Assembly (NCBI RefSeq): GCF_050875635.1
Contig: NZ_JBPAOH010000007.1
Span: 1-64,000, forward strand
Length of the DNA: 64,000 nucleotides
Direction of reading: 5' to 3'
From: Hassallia sp050875635
Lineage (GTDB): Bacteria; Cyanobacteriota; Cyanobacteriia; Cyanobacteriales; Nostocaceae
The position numbers were made by a program, and so were the translations under genes. The notes under the pieces were generated by a model. The model saw only the letters and a program-made list of their open reading frames with translations. It was not told the origin of the DNA and did not search any database. Below are positions 17,212 to 25,803 of this stretch, piece by piece. Each line of letters starts with the position of its first letter. Position 1 is the first letter of the stretch.

Positions 17212-17785
17212 GGGCACTCGAATCCTTGAATTTAAATTTACTGCAAAAAGCGCAAAACTTTCCAAAAATTCAAAACCGAGCTTTCAAGAGTGCATTCAGA
17301 CTAAGGCGTAGCAATTTTCATAAGTGAAAATATAATTTTTCAGCTTAGAAATCAAGTCTGAACTTAAGGAAATTTCTCACTTGAAGTTGCATTGTAATTT
17401 AATCCTAACGTTTCCACAGTCCTGCGTCATTAATAATGTACATGCATTCGCTGAGAAACTTTACTTTTTTTTCACCTTTAGGAATAAGCGCACGCGCTCT
17501 CCGTCTTGTAGGGGCAATTCATGAATTGCCCCTACGTCAATTCAATGGTGACGACGACATGAGTGCGCTCATTCCTAACCTTGTCAAAATATGTTCGATC
17601 TTAGGTTATAGAATGACTTGCCCAGCAAAGCGATACAAAAGTCAAGTTATTTATCCTCGGTTTTGCGCCTTGGTTACTTTGGATATCATCTAGAGTTGAA
17701 AGCTGCTCTAACTTTATTGTTGTGGGCGAGAGTTGAGCAATGCGCGATCCTACCGTACCATCCTATTTAACGGGAGGCTATAGCA
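17212..17785. other. Divergent intergenic region upstream of CBS-CP12 gene
   Basis: About 570 bp between divergent genes. It contains a perfect 28-bp palindrome at 17508-17535 (arms GTAGGGGCAATTC/GAATTGCCCCTAC around AT), a dispersed element. The last 150 bp should hold the promoter of the CBS-CP12 gene, but no confident boxes were identified. Confidence 0.5.
17508..17535. repeat. 28-bp perfect palindrome
   Basis: Arms GTAGGGGCAATTC and GAATTGCCCCTAC meet at a central AT. Its GTAGGGGCA flanks are shared with the identical 29-bp palindromes at 43098-43126 and 60061-60089, which differ in the centre, so all three belong to one family. Confidence 0.8.
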
Positions 17786-18424
17786 ATGATGAAAGCTGAA
17801 GATATCATGACCAAGGACGTAGTTACCATTCGCGGTTCGGCGACTGTAGCGGAAGCTGTGGAACTGTTGAAGAAAAAAGGGCTGCGGGCGCTGGTTGTGG
17901 ATCGCCGCTATGAAAATGATGCCTATGGTATTGTTACTGAAACAGATATTGTCTACAAAATAACAGCTTACGGCAAAGACCCCAAAGCAGTGCGGGTTTA
18001 CGAAATTATGAGCAAACCTTGCATTGTTGTCAATCCCGATTTGGGTGTGGAATTTGTAGCGCGGTTGTTTGCCAATACTGGTATTCGCAGGGCACCCGTG
18101 ATTCAAGGCAAGTTATTGGGCATTATCTCAATTACTGACATCTTGACAAAAAGCGACTTTGTGGACTCTCCCAAAGGACTTGTGCTTGAGGACAGAATTC
18201 AAAAAGCGATTGAAGATGCTCGTGCTATTTGTACAGATCGAGGTGCTTATTCTAAAGCTTGTGCTGCCGCTTGGGATGAAGTAGAAGAACTCCAAGCGGA
18301 AGCGGCTCATCAAAAAGCTGAAAGCATGGTATCAGCTAAAACTTCTTTTGAGGAATATTGTAGGGAAAATCCTGATGCTCCGGAATGTCGGAACTACGAT
18401 CCTAAAAGTTCATTTTTCCAGTAA
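17786..18424 (+). CDS. CBS domain pair fused to CP12
   Basis: A 212-residue protein. Residues 1-125 form two CBS motifs (MTKDVVTIRGSATVAEAVEL and IMSKPCIVVNPDLGVEFVA), an adenine-nucleotide-sensing module. Residues about 135-208 are a CP12 domain with two Cys pairs (C149/C159 and C192/C201), the core AWDEVEELQAEAAHQ and the tail YCRENPDAPECRNYD. Classical CP12 binds GAPDH and phosphoribulokinase under oxidising or dark conditions to shut down the Calvin cycle; CBS-CP12 fusions are known in cyanobacteria. Both Cys pairs are intact, so redox switching is possible. GGAGG lies about nine bases before ATG 17786. Confidence 0.92.
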   Translation: MMKAEDIMTKDVVTIRGSATVAEAVELLKKKGLRALVVDRRYENDAYGIVTETDIVYKITAYGKDPKAVRVYEIMSKPCIVVNPDLGVEFVARLFANTGIRRAPVIQGKLLGIISITDILTKSDFVDSPKGLVLEDRIQKAIEDARAICTDRGAYSKACAAAWDEVEELQAEAAHQKAESMVSAKTSFEEYCRENPDAPECRNYDPKSSFFQ

Positions 18425-18439
18425 ATCTTAAATTTGTCA

Positions 18440-18465
18440 GGTGCGTTAACGCAGTGTAACGCACC
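18440..18465. terminator. Palindrome between convergent genes
   Basis: Arms GGTGCGTTA and TAACGCACC around ACGCAGTG, placed 16 bp after the CBS-CP12 stop and 18 bp from the stop of the convergent permease gene. It could act as a bidirectional terminator but lacks long T-runs. It belongs to the GTGCGTTA family. Confidence 0.5.
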
Positions 18466-18483
18466 GTAATTCTATGATGAGAT

Positions 18484-19665
18484 TCATCGGCGGGCAGCTC
18501 GCATCAATAAGAATATACCTGTGCCTAAACCAATAAAATCTGGCAACCAAGCAGCCATAAAGGGAGAGAGAACATTTGCTTCTCCTAAGGCACTAGTAAT
18601 AAAGCCAAATAAGTAATATGAAAAAATAACTATGACACTAATACCAAAACTGGTTCCTCGCCCGGTGCGCTGTGGTATGGTTCCCATCGCAGCACCTACT
18701 AAGCCAAAAACTACACATACAAAGGGCAAGGCGAATTTTTGTTGAATGCGAATTTTCAGTTTGCGAATTTTTTTCTCATCACCGCCGAGGCGTTCTAGTT
18801 CGAGTTGTTCTAGCGCTTGAGCGATATTCATTTGGTCGTAATCTTTGCTTTTTTCTGCTAGTTCAAATGCTGTGCGAGGCAGTTGTAATTGTTGCTGTTC
18901 AAACCGCACAATATTGCGATAAGAACTGTCAGGAGCTACTAAATAAATCGTACCTTTGTAAATATTCCAAGTGTTTTCTGATGGATTCCATTCGCCGGAA
19001 TCTGCAACGACAATTTGACTTAAACCTTGCTGGGCTTTCTGCTCGGAACGATCTATAATTGTCAAACCTTTGAAACGCTTGCCATCAAATTGATCGGCGT
19101 AATATAAGCGTGTGAGAATTTTTTGCTTTTTACCATTGGGTTGCTTTACATCTCGCTTTTCTGCATAGAGGAAGTTATCTTGTTTGGCGATCGCTGGCTT
19201 GTCCGATTTTAGTGCTTTTTCTAAAGTAACGGCTGCTTGGTAACTTGCGGCTGGTGCAATTTCCTCGTTGAAGGCAAATGTCAATCCCGTAACCAGCAAA
19301 CTTAAAAATACCGCAGTTAAGACCATGCGATAAACACTGACGCCACATCCTCGCAGAGCAATCAATTCGCTTTCGCTAGAAAGACGACTATAAGTCATCA
19401 AAGTAGCTAGCAGCGTAGACATGGGAAAGGCTAAAACAATGAACTTTGGCAGGGTTAATAAAAAAACTTGGAGTGCAATTCCTACTGGTAGCCCGGATTC
19501 TACTATTTTTCTCACCAGTTCAAATACAGCATCAATTGTGACACCAATTGATGAGAATGCTCCGACACCAAATAAAAATGGCGGTATTAATTCGCTGGTG
19601 AGGTAGCGATCCATGATGGAAAAAGGCAGCAGCGAATTCAGGGTATAAAAAGGCTTGTATTTCAT
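18484..19665 (-). CDS. LptF/LptG-family LPS export permease (YjgP/YjgQ)
   Basis: A 393-residue membrane protein with the LptF/G arrangement: three membrane helices at the N-terminus (about 28-125, including FGVGAFSSIGVTIDAVFEL and FIVLAFPMSTLLATLMTY), a periplasmic beta-jellyroll (about 145-300), then three C-terminal helices. The FPMSTLLATLM segment and the RLSSESELIALRGCGVS coupling helix are characteristic. It forms the inner-membrane part of the LptB2FG transporter that extracts lipopolysaccharide. Only one LptF/G gene is seen, and cyanobacteria may use a homodimer. The gene is the last of the run lptA-lptB-lptF/G on this strand. Confidence 0.88.
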   Translation of the reverse strand: MKYKPFYTLNSLLPFSIMDRYLTSELIPPFLFGVGAFSSIGVTIDAVFELVRKIVESGLPVGIALQVFLLTLPKFIVLAFPMSTLLATLMTYSRLSSESELIALRGCGVSVYRMVLTAVFLSLLVTGLTFAFNEEIAPAASYQAAVTLEKALKSDKPAIAKQDNFLYAEKRDVKQPNGKKQKILTRLYYADQFDGKRFKGLTIIDRSEQKAQQGLSQIVVADSGEWNPSENTWNIYKGTIYLVAPDSSYRNIVRFEQQQLQLPRTAFELAEKSKDYDQMNIAQALEQLELERLGGDEKKIRKLKIRIQQKFALPFVCVVFGLVGAAMGTIPQRTGRGTSFGISVIVIFSYYLFGFITSALGEANVLSPFMAAWLPDFIGLGTGIFLLMRAARR

Positions 19666-19727
19666 TATTAGTCAGTAGTTATTAGTCATTAGTCATTGGC
19701 GAAAGACAAAGGACAAATGACACATGA

Positions 19728-20456
19728 CTAGACCTGGAAGTTATCGCCTAAGTAATATTGCCGAACGAGCGGGTTATTATAAAGTTCTTCAGCTGTACCG
19801 GAGGCGAGAATTTGCCCCTCGCGCATGATATAAGCGCGATCTGTGATGGCGAGAGTTTCGCGGACATTGTGATCTGTAATCAGGATACCCATGTTGCGAT
19901 CGCGCAATCTGGCGACAATATGCTGAATTTCGGAAACGGCGATCGGATCGACTCCGGCAAATGGTTCATCTAAAAGCAAAAATTTTGGTCCCGAACGCCC
20001 AGCCGCCAAAGCTCTCGCCAATTCTGTCCGGCGTCGCTCACCCCCAGAAAGTTGAATTCCTTTACTGTTAGCTACTTTTTCCAAACGCAACTCCCGCAGT
20101 AAATTTTGTACTCTCCCCGACCATTCTAATCGTGGCACATTGGTTTGCTCTAGTACTAAAAGAATGTTATCTCGCACACTCAAGGCACGAAAAATACTCG
20201 CTTCTTGCGCTAAATAGCCAACACCCAAACGCGCCCTTTTGTGCATTGGCATCCCAGTAATATTCTGGCTATCTAACCAAACGTTTCCATGATCGGGTTT
20301 TTCTAAACCTGTGGCAATATAAAATGTGGTTGTCTTACCAGCTCCATTCGGACCGAGTAAACCGACGATTTCCCCTTGGGCAACAGAAAGGTTAACGCGA
20401 TTGACAATAACTCGCTTGCCGTAAGATTTGTGGACGTTTTCTAAAACAATTTTCAC
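19728..20456 (-). CDS. lptB: LPS export ABC ATPase LptB
   Basis: A 242-residue ATPase starting at GTG 20456. Motifs are Walker A GPNGAGKTT (35-43), the LptB-typical RARLGVGYLAQEASIFRALSV, signature LSGGERRRTELARAL, Walker B FLLLDEPFAGVDP and switch His in ITDHNVRE. It hydrolyses ATP to drive lipopolysaccharide transfer through LptF/G. The neighbours lptA and the LptF/G permease gene on the same strand support the assignment. Confidence 0.93.
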   Translation of the reverse strand: MKIVLENVHKSYGKRVIVNRVNLSVAQGEIVGLLGPNGAGKTTTFYIATGLEKPDHGNVWLDSQNITGMPMHKRARLGVGYLAQEASIFRALSVRDNILLVLEQTNVPRLEWSGRVQNLLRELRLEKVANSKGIQLSGGERRRTELARALAAGRSGPKFLLLDEPFAGVDPIAVSEIQHIVARLRDRNMGILITDHNVRETLAITDRAYIMREGQILASGTAEELYNNPLVRQYYLGDNFQV

Positions 20457-20487
20457 GAGTGTTGTACCCTTTCAAGCGCGATTATTT

Positions 20488-20982
20488 TTAATTAGAACGC
20501 TTGAAGGGCGGTGTTTTCGGAGCGGGTGCAGCAGATGGTGAGTTAACGTTGGCATCGTTCACCAAATAGATTGATTCTACCTGGCGATTGTTTTGCGGTA
20601 ATGCTACAAACCGTCCTTCGTCAATTAGATATGTAACTTTCTCTGCTCTAATGCTATTAGCACCCTGTTGCAAAATATAAACATTGCCACTGAAATCGAT
20701 GCGGCGTTCTTTGCTAAAATATTGAGCTTGGGCAGCTGTGGCTTGAATTTGCCGAGCCGGATAAACCATTTGCACGTTACCCCGCGCTGTTACTACTTGC
20801 GTTTTGGCGTCGTATTCTTGGATATCAGATTTAATTTGCAGCGGGCGCCCTTGTTGTCCAGAAGTTTGTGCTGTAGCCCTTTGCAGTTGGATGGGAAAGG
20901 CTATAGTTCCCAACACAATTGGTAAGATTAAGGCTAATCCAAAGCGACGCATGTGTGATTGAGGCAATTTATACCAGGGCAT
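20488..20982 (-). CDS. lptA: LptA/OstA-like periplasmic LPS-bridge protein
   Basis: A 164-residue exported protein with an N-terminal hydrophobic signal (about 11-38, RRFGLALILPIVLGTIAFPI). The OstA/LptA beta-jellyroll is shown by PLQIKSDIQEYDAKTQVVTA, RGNVQMVYPARQIQATAAQA and RRIDFSGNVYILQQGANSI, the usual series of strands in which a DNA-like GNV motif repeats. It bridges inner and outer membrane for lipopolysaccharide transport. It heads the lptA-lptB-lptF/G cluster, 31 bp before lptB. Confidence 0.87.
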   Translation of the reverse strand: MPWYKLPQSHMRRFGLALILPIVLGTIAFPIQLQRATAQTSGQQGRPLQIKSDIQEYDAKTQVVTARGNVQMVYPARQIQATAAQAQYFSKERRIDFSGNVYILQQGANSIRAEKVTYLIDEGRFVALPQNNRQVESIYLVNDANVNSPSAAPAPKTPPFKRSN

Positions 20983-21354
20983 GAGAGTAATTTAGGATTT
21001 AAGATGAATTTGATTTTTACTTTAATTATCTTAAGTGTTTTATTGTAGTAAGCACTGAAGTGCTTAATATAAGCACTTCAGTGCTTACTACGAAATAAAA
21101 AGTAACGCAGTTTTAGTCGTGTCTGAGATAAAATGCACAATCTAAACGAGTTGTGGATTAAGCACTGGCTAAAATTCTTGACGCTTTCTAAAAGCTCATT
21201 GTTTCGCCATTACACATCTTTTTGAGGAGGGGAAAAGGGAAAAGGGAAAAGTGCAAGAAAGAAGAAATATTTCTTTCTGCTCAAAAAAGCTCAAGAACAG
21301 CTCTCTCTTGTCCCCTTGTCCCCTTGTCCCCTTGTCTCCTTGTCCTCCTTATCC
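20983..21354. other. Repeat-filled intergenic region
   Basis: No gene was found. It holds a 47-bp near-perfect hairpin at 21045-21091 and then a G-rich run of GGGAAAA-type repeats (21227-21253) followed by a C-rich tandem TTGTCCCC array (21308-21350). The two runs are roughly complementary. Confidence 0.65.
21045..21091. repeat. 22-bp perfect inverted repeat hairpin
   Basis: Perfect 22-base arms (first arm GTAGTAAGCACTGAAGTGCT plus TA) separated by ATA. Each arm contains an inner AGCACTGAAGTGCT palindrome, so cruciform structures are nested. It resembles the hairpins at 39691-39740 and 51834-51867 (GTAGT..AGCGCTGAAGCGCT). Confidence 0.9.
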
Positions 21355-21756
21355 CTAGTCCCCTGATTCGTTAACGATTAAAATCTTGGGTAAGGTCAAG
21401 GTTTCATCTTCACCTAAGTTACCAGCGGTAATCTTCTCGGCTCCGGCTTTTTGTAATGCGCTCAACAATGCCGCACTCTGATATAATAGTTCGTCAACAT
21501 CAATACCGCTGTATGTTGATGGGTAACGTCGCAGGCGATTGCTTCCTTCTCCTAATAAAATTACTGCACCTCGCCAGTTACGATTACTCAGGTGATACAA
21601 GGCTACAGCAATTTGTAAAACGCCTTGATAAAAGCTTTTTTCTGGCTCTGATGCTTCGATCCACAGAGCCTCTAATGTATCGTGACAGGCGTAGAACTCT
21701 CCGGAATTGAACTGTTCTACGCCTTGCCAAAAGTCGTTGGGGATGCTTTCCATCAA
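21355..21756 (-). CDS. DUF309 family protein
   Basis: A 133-residue helical protein with the DUF309 hallmark FNSGEFYACHDTLEALWIEA, continuing FYQGVLQIAVALYHLSNRNWRGAV. The conserved His and Glu could bind a metal, but no biochemical activity is established for the family. The start codon overlaps the stop of the upstream ftrC by four bases (ATGA), so both proteins are translationally coupled; a link with thioredoxin-system redox regulation is inferred from this coupling. Confidence 0.87.
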   Translation of the reverse strand: MMESIPNDFWQGVEQFNSGEFYACHDTLEALWIEASEPEKSFYQGVLQIAVALYHLSNRNWRGAVILLGEGSNRLRRYPSTYSGIDVDELLYQSAALLSALQKAGAEKITAGNLGEDETLTLPKILIVNESGD

Positions 21757-22118
21757 CCCATGCTGTCTCGCACTTGTTTGATTGTTTCTAAAGTAATTTC
21801 TTGCTTTTCACCTGCAAACTCGTTGTCTGAGGTGAGAAACAGCATACAATGGCATTCTTTGCGTTCTCGCATCGGTACACAAGGACAGTTCCAAAATGTC
21901 GCGCTTACCTCAGCTGCTTTGTCTTCGTAGTGACGACAAGGACACAAAGGCGCCCCTAAGTCGTCTTTATGCTTGGCAAGTCCTTCAATTACAACTGCGG
22001 TTACAGAGGGTTCAGCACAAAAGTAGGTTCCAGTACGCTTGGCGTATTGTTCGGAAAAATGGCGCATTGCCTCTAAATTTCTATCGGTGGATTTTGTGTT
22101 ATCTTCTGATGCGAGCAT
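21753..22118 (-). CDS. ftrC: Ferredoxin-thioredoxin reductase, catalytic chain
   Basis: A 121-residue protein with the three cysteine motifs of the FTR catalytic subunit: CPC at 59-61, CPC at 78-80 and CHC at 89-91, which ligate the 4Fe-4S cluster and form the active-site disulfide. An extra Cys is at 34. The enzyme passes electrons from photosystem-reduced ferredoxin to thioredoxin, activating Calvin-cycle enzymes in the light. The variable subunit gene is not in this window. The gene overlaps the DUF309 gene downstream. Confidence 0.96.
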   Translation of the reverse strand: MLASEDNTKSTDRNLEAMRHFSEQYAKRTGTYFCAEPSVTAVVIEGLAKHKDDLGAPLCPCRHYEDKAAEVSATFWNCPCVPMRERKECHCMLFLTSDNEFAGEKQEITLETIKQVRDSMG

Positions 22119-22336
22119 GGGAAAGGTGTCTCATAATTTAAATATTTCTTTGCATTGTAACTCAGCCTCAGTAAGCTATTACTGCGGGTATTTCCCCATT
22201 CTCAGGTTTTTAAGTTTGGTTAAGTTTTTCAATAGGCTTGCTGGCATCGGCACAATCTGCAATCTCATCGAAGTTTAACAAGAACGTGAAAATTTGGTAG
22301 TGAGCAGTAAACTGCTCATATCTTCGTCCCCAGTCT

Positions 22337-23467
22337 TTAGTACCCTGTTTGTAGTTGGAGTTGCAGTGGGCGATCGCTTTGGATAATAATTCCTGGGTAA
22401 TCCCAATTTACGGTTGACGTATTCTGCCACAGCACCCAACGACTACCATTAGGAAGATTAGCGATCGCCGGATTTGGAGTCAGCCAAATTAAAGGCTTAT
22501 TAGGCGCTTTTGCGATACTATCTTCTCCTGGATTAGTTGCCGCTAAAGTTTCTAAAACCATCTTTTCCCCTTTGACTAAATCTGTAGCTGCTGTCCACAA
22601 TTGCACTTGCATTTGTTGCCTTTGTGCGTAAAAATACAGCGAGGCAGCGGCAATTACTGCTTGTTCATAGTTATTTTCTTCCCAGGTTGCAGCACTATCT
22701 AAGGCAATTACAATATCTTGTTCGTTAGTAACTTTTTCTAACTCGCGTATCCGTAATTCCCCGTAGCGGGCGCTGCTGCGCCAGTGGATGAGACGAATGG
22801 GATCGCCTGTGCGGTAGGGACGAAGCGATCGCGTTAATCCAGCTGTGGCTGTTTGAAAAGGTTTACCACGCGGATCGCTTTTTATGCTATCATCTTGCCC
22901 GATTTCGTCTACTAAAGGACAATTGGTCAAAGGTAACACAGTCGGGTAAACAATCGCCTTTGCCGCACATTCATGCTGACGCCGACACCAAAACAACCCT
23001 AAAGGCGCACCGGTAGCCAGTTCGACTGTCTGCCAGCGATAAACACCCCGGCGCACAGTTGGGCGATCGTATACCCAATTGTAACTAGTTTGGCTGTGAA
23101 TCGTTTCGATTGGCTGGTGTATTGGTTTGCCCAAAACAATCGGCAAGATATCTTCGACTTGCAGCAAGTTAACAGGCTGTTTTGTGTTGTTGCGGATTTC
23201 TAATTCTACCGTAAGTTCGTCGCCTGCGGAAACTGGATTGATGAAACGACGTTTGACAACTAAACCGACAAGCGATCGCTGTGGTAAAAAAGCCGCAATA
23301 ATTAGCAGGGCAAAACTGACCCCACTAATAACATACAACCAGCCAGCCATTGTATTGATACCAGCGCCAAAAAAACAAATCGCAATTCCCACTAGTACCC
23401 AACCGCTATATGTAGGGGCACAAGCGCGGATTTCTAGCCAGTTGGTGATGGGTTTAATAATTTTCAT
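22337..23467 (-). CDS. DUF58 domain membrane-anchored protein
   Basis: From ATG 23467 (AAGGA five bases upstream) the protein has 376 residues; a TTG at 23530 would add 21. Two membrane helices lie at the N-terminus (SGWVLVGIAICFFGAGI and MAGWLYVISGVSFALLIIAA). The DUF58 signature LRPYRTGDPIRLIHWRSSARYGELRIRELE is clear, followed by a von Willebrand-A-like DIVIALDSAATWEE. DUF58 proteins often partner MoxR AAA ATPases in complex assembly, but no MoxR gene is near here. Confidence 0.88.
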   Translation of the reverse strand: MKIIKPITNWLEIRACAPTYSGWVLVGIAICFFGAGINTMAGWLYVISGVSFALLIIAAFLPQRSLVGLVVKRRFINPVSAGDELTVELEIRNNTKQPVNLLQVEDILPIVLGKPIHQPIETIHSQTSYNWVYDRPTVRRGVYRWQTVELATGAPLGLFWCRRQHECAAKAIVYPTVLPLTNCPLVDEIGQDDSIKSDPRGKPFQTATAGLTRSLRPYRTGDPIRLIHWRSSARYGELRIRELEKVTNEQDIVIALDSAATWEENNYEQAVIAAASLYFYAQRQQMQVQLWTAATDLVKGEKMVLETLAATNPGEDSIAKAPNKPLIWLTPNPAIANLPNGSRWVLWQNTSTVNWDYPGIIIQSDRPLQLQLQTGY

Positions 23468-23618
23468 AGTTTCCTTTTTAACCCAACACCACCTGAAATT
23501 CACAGTATTTCCGGGTTTTGGTAAAGACAAGCATAGGGTATTAAAAAGGGTTGCGATCGCGCTTCATCACCCCATAGCAAATGTGTCTTTCTAACCAATC
23601 ATCACTATTTTATGCCGT

Positions 23619-23955
23619 TCAACTTTCAGCGTTTTCTAACTGCTGCAATAGCTGGCTGACCGATAAAACAGGCACGGCTGAACTTTGAAAACCTTGGCGA
23701 TCGCGTGTCAAAATCGCCTCTAATCCTTGAGCAACCGCACAAGCGATTTGGACTGCATCCTCACTCATCATCCCTGCCCGATGTGAATGCTGATTCCACA
23801 ATTGCTCGGTTGACGGGGCAAATCACCATTACAGTCAACGTTTCTAAAATTGCCTGTCGTGCTTGTTCGACACTACGAGTATGTGCATCTTCTAGAAATG
23901 GCTCTCGCTGTAAGAGGAAATCTAGAACTATATTGGTATCAATTAAAACTCTCAC
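23619..23955 (-). pseudogene. PIN-domain toxin (VapC-like), broken
   Basis: Two out-of-frame halves. The first (from ATG 23955) begins MRVLIDTNIVLDFLLQREPF, a PIN N-terminus with the first catalytic Asp, and jumps soon after FLEDA to HTRSVEQARQAILETL; PIN proteins normally have about 25-30 more residues there, so an internal deletion is likely. It stops at SGRDDE. The second half resumes in another frame with DAVQIACAVAQGLEAILTRD, supplying the later acidic residues. Deletion plus frameshift make an active RNase unlikely. The antitoxin gene just upstream overlaps the start by four bases and looks intact. Confidence 0.8.
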
Positions 23956-24182
23956 TCCAGATACTTTTCCACCCGCCGTTCTTCTAGCATTGCCGCTACT
24001 TCTTCATCTGTTGGCGCTGGCTGGTCTGTTTTCAACAAACCCCGCATCCGTTTAATCGCGCTTGATCGATCGAGTTGGGATTTGGTGGTGTCTTGCAGGG
24101 ATTCGATGATGGCGCTCACCAGTGCAAGGCGATCGCTCTCGGATAATTTATAAATCTGCTTTTTGAGTTCTTGCAACAACAT
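23952..24182 (-). CDS. Antitoxin partner of the broken PIN toxin
   Basis: A 76-residue protein from ATG 24182 (a GTG at 24191 is possible). The sequence LLQELKKQIYKLSESDRLALVSAIIESLQD is typical of small cyanobacterial addiction-module antitoxins with an N-terminal helical DNA-binding or dimerisation segment; the C-terminus PTDEEVAAMLEERRVEKYLE resembles toxin-neutralising tails. It overlaps the PIN toxin start by four bases. Confidence 0.7.
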   Translation of the reverse strand: MLLQELKKQIYKLSESDRLALVSAIIESLQDTTKSQLDRSSAIKRMRGLLKTDQPAPTDEEVAAMLEERRVEKYLE

Positions 24183-24406
24183 AGGCTGCACTTTTGAAAG
24201 AGATGTCTAAATTTTAGTATGGAGGATATCGCCCCGCATGACCAGATTAGCCAGCTCTGCTAAATCTCACAGTGTACGCACTTCGGTATTTACATTGTCA
24301 ATAAGATTTATGAAATAGTGGTTGCGATCGAGTCAACCTGTAATTCTGTAAGAGCCAGGACTGCTGTGTATTATTAAATAATAGAACAGAGGTGGAAGAT
24401 TCATTG

Positions 24407-24718
24407 ATGCAGTTAGTCAGCCGGGAACATATTGAAATCTCTTCTGATGTGCGGAGTGGAAAGCCCCGGATTGCTGGTACTCGCATTGCTGTAGAGGATG
24501 TGGCGGTGATGCATTTAAAGCTGGGGTATTCCTTGGTAGAGATTGCTGGTAAGTATGACCTGTCACTGGCATCTGTTTATGCAGCAATGGCTTATTACTT
24601 TGATCGCCGAGACGAGATTGATCGCCGCATAGCAGAAGAGGATGAGTTAGTTGAGGTGCTGAAGCAAAATCATCCCTCGCGTCTTCAAGAGAAACTTAGA
24701 CAGTTGAGGAATGAGTGA
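24407..24718 (+). CDS. DUF433 antitoxin-like protein
   Basis: From ATG 24407 the protein has 103 residues; a GTG at 24392 is an alternative, but the AGAGGTGGA tract suits the ATG better. The DUF433 signature SGKPRIAGTRIAVEDVAVMH is followed by a helix-turn-helix-like LGYSLVEIAGKYDLSLASVY. DUF433 proteins are antitoxins paired with DUF5615 PIN-like proteins. The next gene overlaps by eight bases and is DUF5615, confirming the pair. Confidence 0.87.
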   Translation: MQLVSREHIEISSDVRSGKPRIAGTRIAVEDVAVMHLKLGYSLVEIAGKYDLSLASVYAAMAYYFDRRDEIDRRIAEEDELVEVLKQNHPSRLQEKLRQLRNE

Positions 24719-25046
24719 ACGAATTCGCTTTCATCTGGATGAAAATGTCGATCCTATTATTGCGCTTGGCTTGCGCCGTTATGGAATTGATGTCACAACA
24801 ACCAATGATGTGGGATTACGTACTCAATCCGATGAAGTCCAATTAGGGTTTATTCAAGAAACACAGCGAGTACTGTTCACCCAAGATGCAGATTTTTTGA
24901 TTATTGCAAGTTCTAGGCTCGATCGTCCTGGTATTACCTACTGCAAGAAAGGGACTCGTTCAATGGGTGAAATCATTGAAACTTTAGTTTTGATTTATGA
25001 GGTGATGACACCTGAAGAGATGGTGGGACGTGTCGAGTTTGTGTGA
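24711..25046 (+). CDS. DUF5615 PIN-like toxin
   Basis: A 111-residue protein with the PIN-like DUF5615 layout: FHLDENVDPIIALGLRRYGIDV near the N-terminus (first acidic residues), then VLFTQDADFLIIA with the central Asp pair, and an HRDPG-like region replaced by DRPGITYCKKG. The predicted activity is RNA cleavage, restrained by the overlapping DUF433 protein. Start ATG 24711 is preceded by TTGAGGA. Confidence 0.83.
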   Translation: MSERIRFHLDENVDPIIALGLRRYGIDVTTTNDVGLRTQSDEVQLGFIQETQRVLFTQDADFLIIASSRLDRPGITYCKKGTRSMGEIIETLVLIYEVMTPEEMVGRVEFV

Positions 25047-25210
25047 AACGAAAGCAATATTGAAAGACTTGCATCTTCAAAAGCATTTAGGTGGAGTTAG
25101 TTAGAAATTGTATGCACAACTTAACAAGTTATCTGGATTTTGGTGGTTTGCATCTCTAAATTTGTAATTGTGTATGATTAAATTATGGAATGTAGGTAGA
25201 AGGTAAAAAT

Positions 25211-25654
25211 ATGACAATTACTACCAACTTAAAACAACTCTATGAAATTGATGAGAATTTATGGCTAGAAGAAACTATTGAATTATTAAAAGAAAAACAG
25301 TTTAACCAACTTGATTTAGAAAACTTAATTGAGGAATTAATCAGTTTGGGGAAAAGAGATTTAGCTAAAGTCAAAAGTCTTTTAAGGCAAATTATTATTC
25401 ATATATTATTACTGCAATATTGGCAGGTAGAATATGAAAGAAACTATCGTCATTGGATTGGAGAAATTAAAACCTTTAGATATGACTTAAATAATCATTT
25501 AACGACGAATTTAATAAACAAGTTACAGGATGATTTAGAGAATATTTATCAAAGTGCGGTTGATTTTGTGAAAATGAAAACTGATTTAACTATTTTTCTA
25601 GAAAAGTGTCCTTACACTCTTGTACAATTATTAGATGAAAATTATTTACCTTAA
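25211..25654 (+). CDS. DUF29 family protein
   Basis: A 147-residue helical protein. The DUF29 pattern is visible in LYEIDENLWLEETIELLKEK, LDLENLIEELISLGKRDLAK and LLRQIIIHILLLQYW, with the usual YRHWIGEI after it. DUF29 proteins are abundant and multicopy in cyanobacteria; function is unknown, though they are often found among TA modules and insertion sequences, as here. The gene is notably AT-rich. Confidence 0.85.
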   Translation: MTITTNLKQLYEIDENLWLEETIELLKEKQFNQLDLENLIEELISLGKRDLAKVKSLLRQIIIHILLLQYWQVEYERNYRHWIGEIKTFRYDLNNHLTTNLINKLQDDLENIYQSAVDFVKMKTDLTIFLEKCPYTLVQLLDENYLP

Positions 25655-25803
25655 ATATATCAGTCTTATCTGATTTTTGTGAAATGAAAGCGGTATCGAG
25701 AGACGATGTCTACTTTAAGGGGCTACGCCTACGCACTCTAAATCTATGCTGCTAAGAGTGCGATCGCTTATGGCAATCGCTCCGCGCCATCGCAGCCATT
25801 GAA

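Noticed and set aside
17436..17693. 85-codon open frame upstream of the CBS-CP12 gene
   Set aside because: It reads through a 28-bp palindrome and has no recognisable domain.
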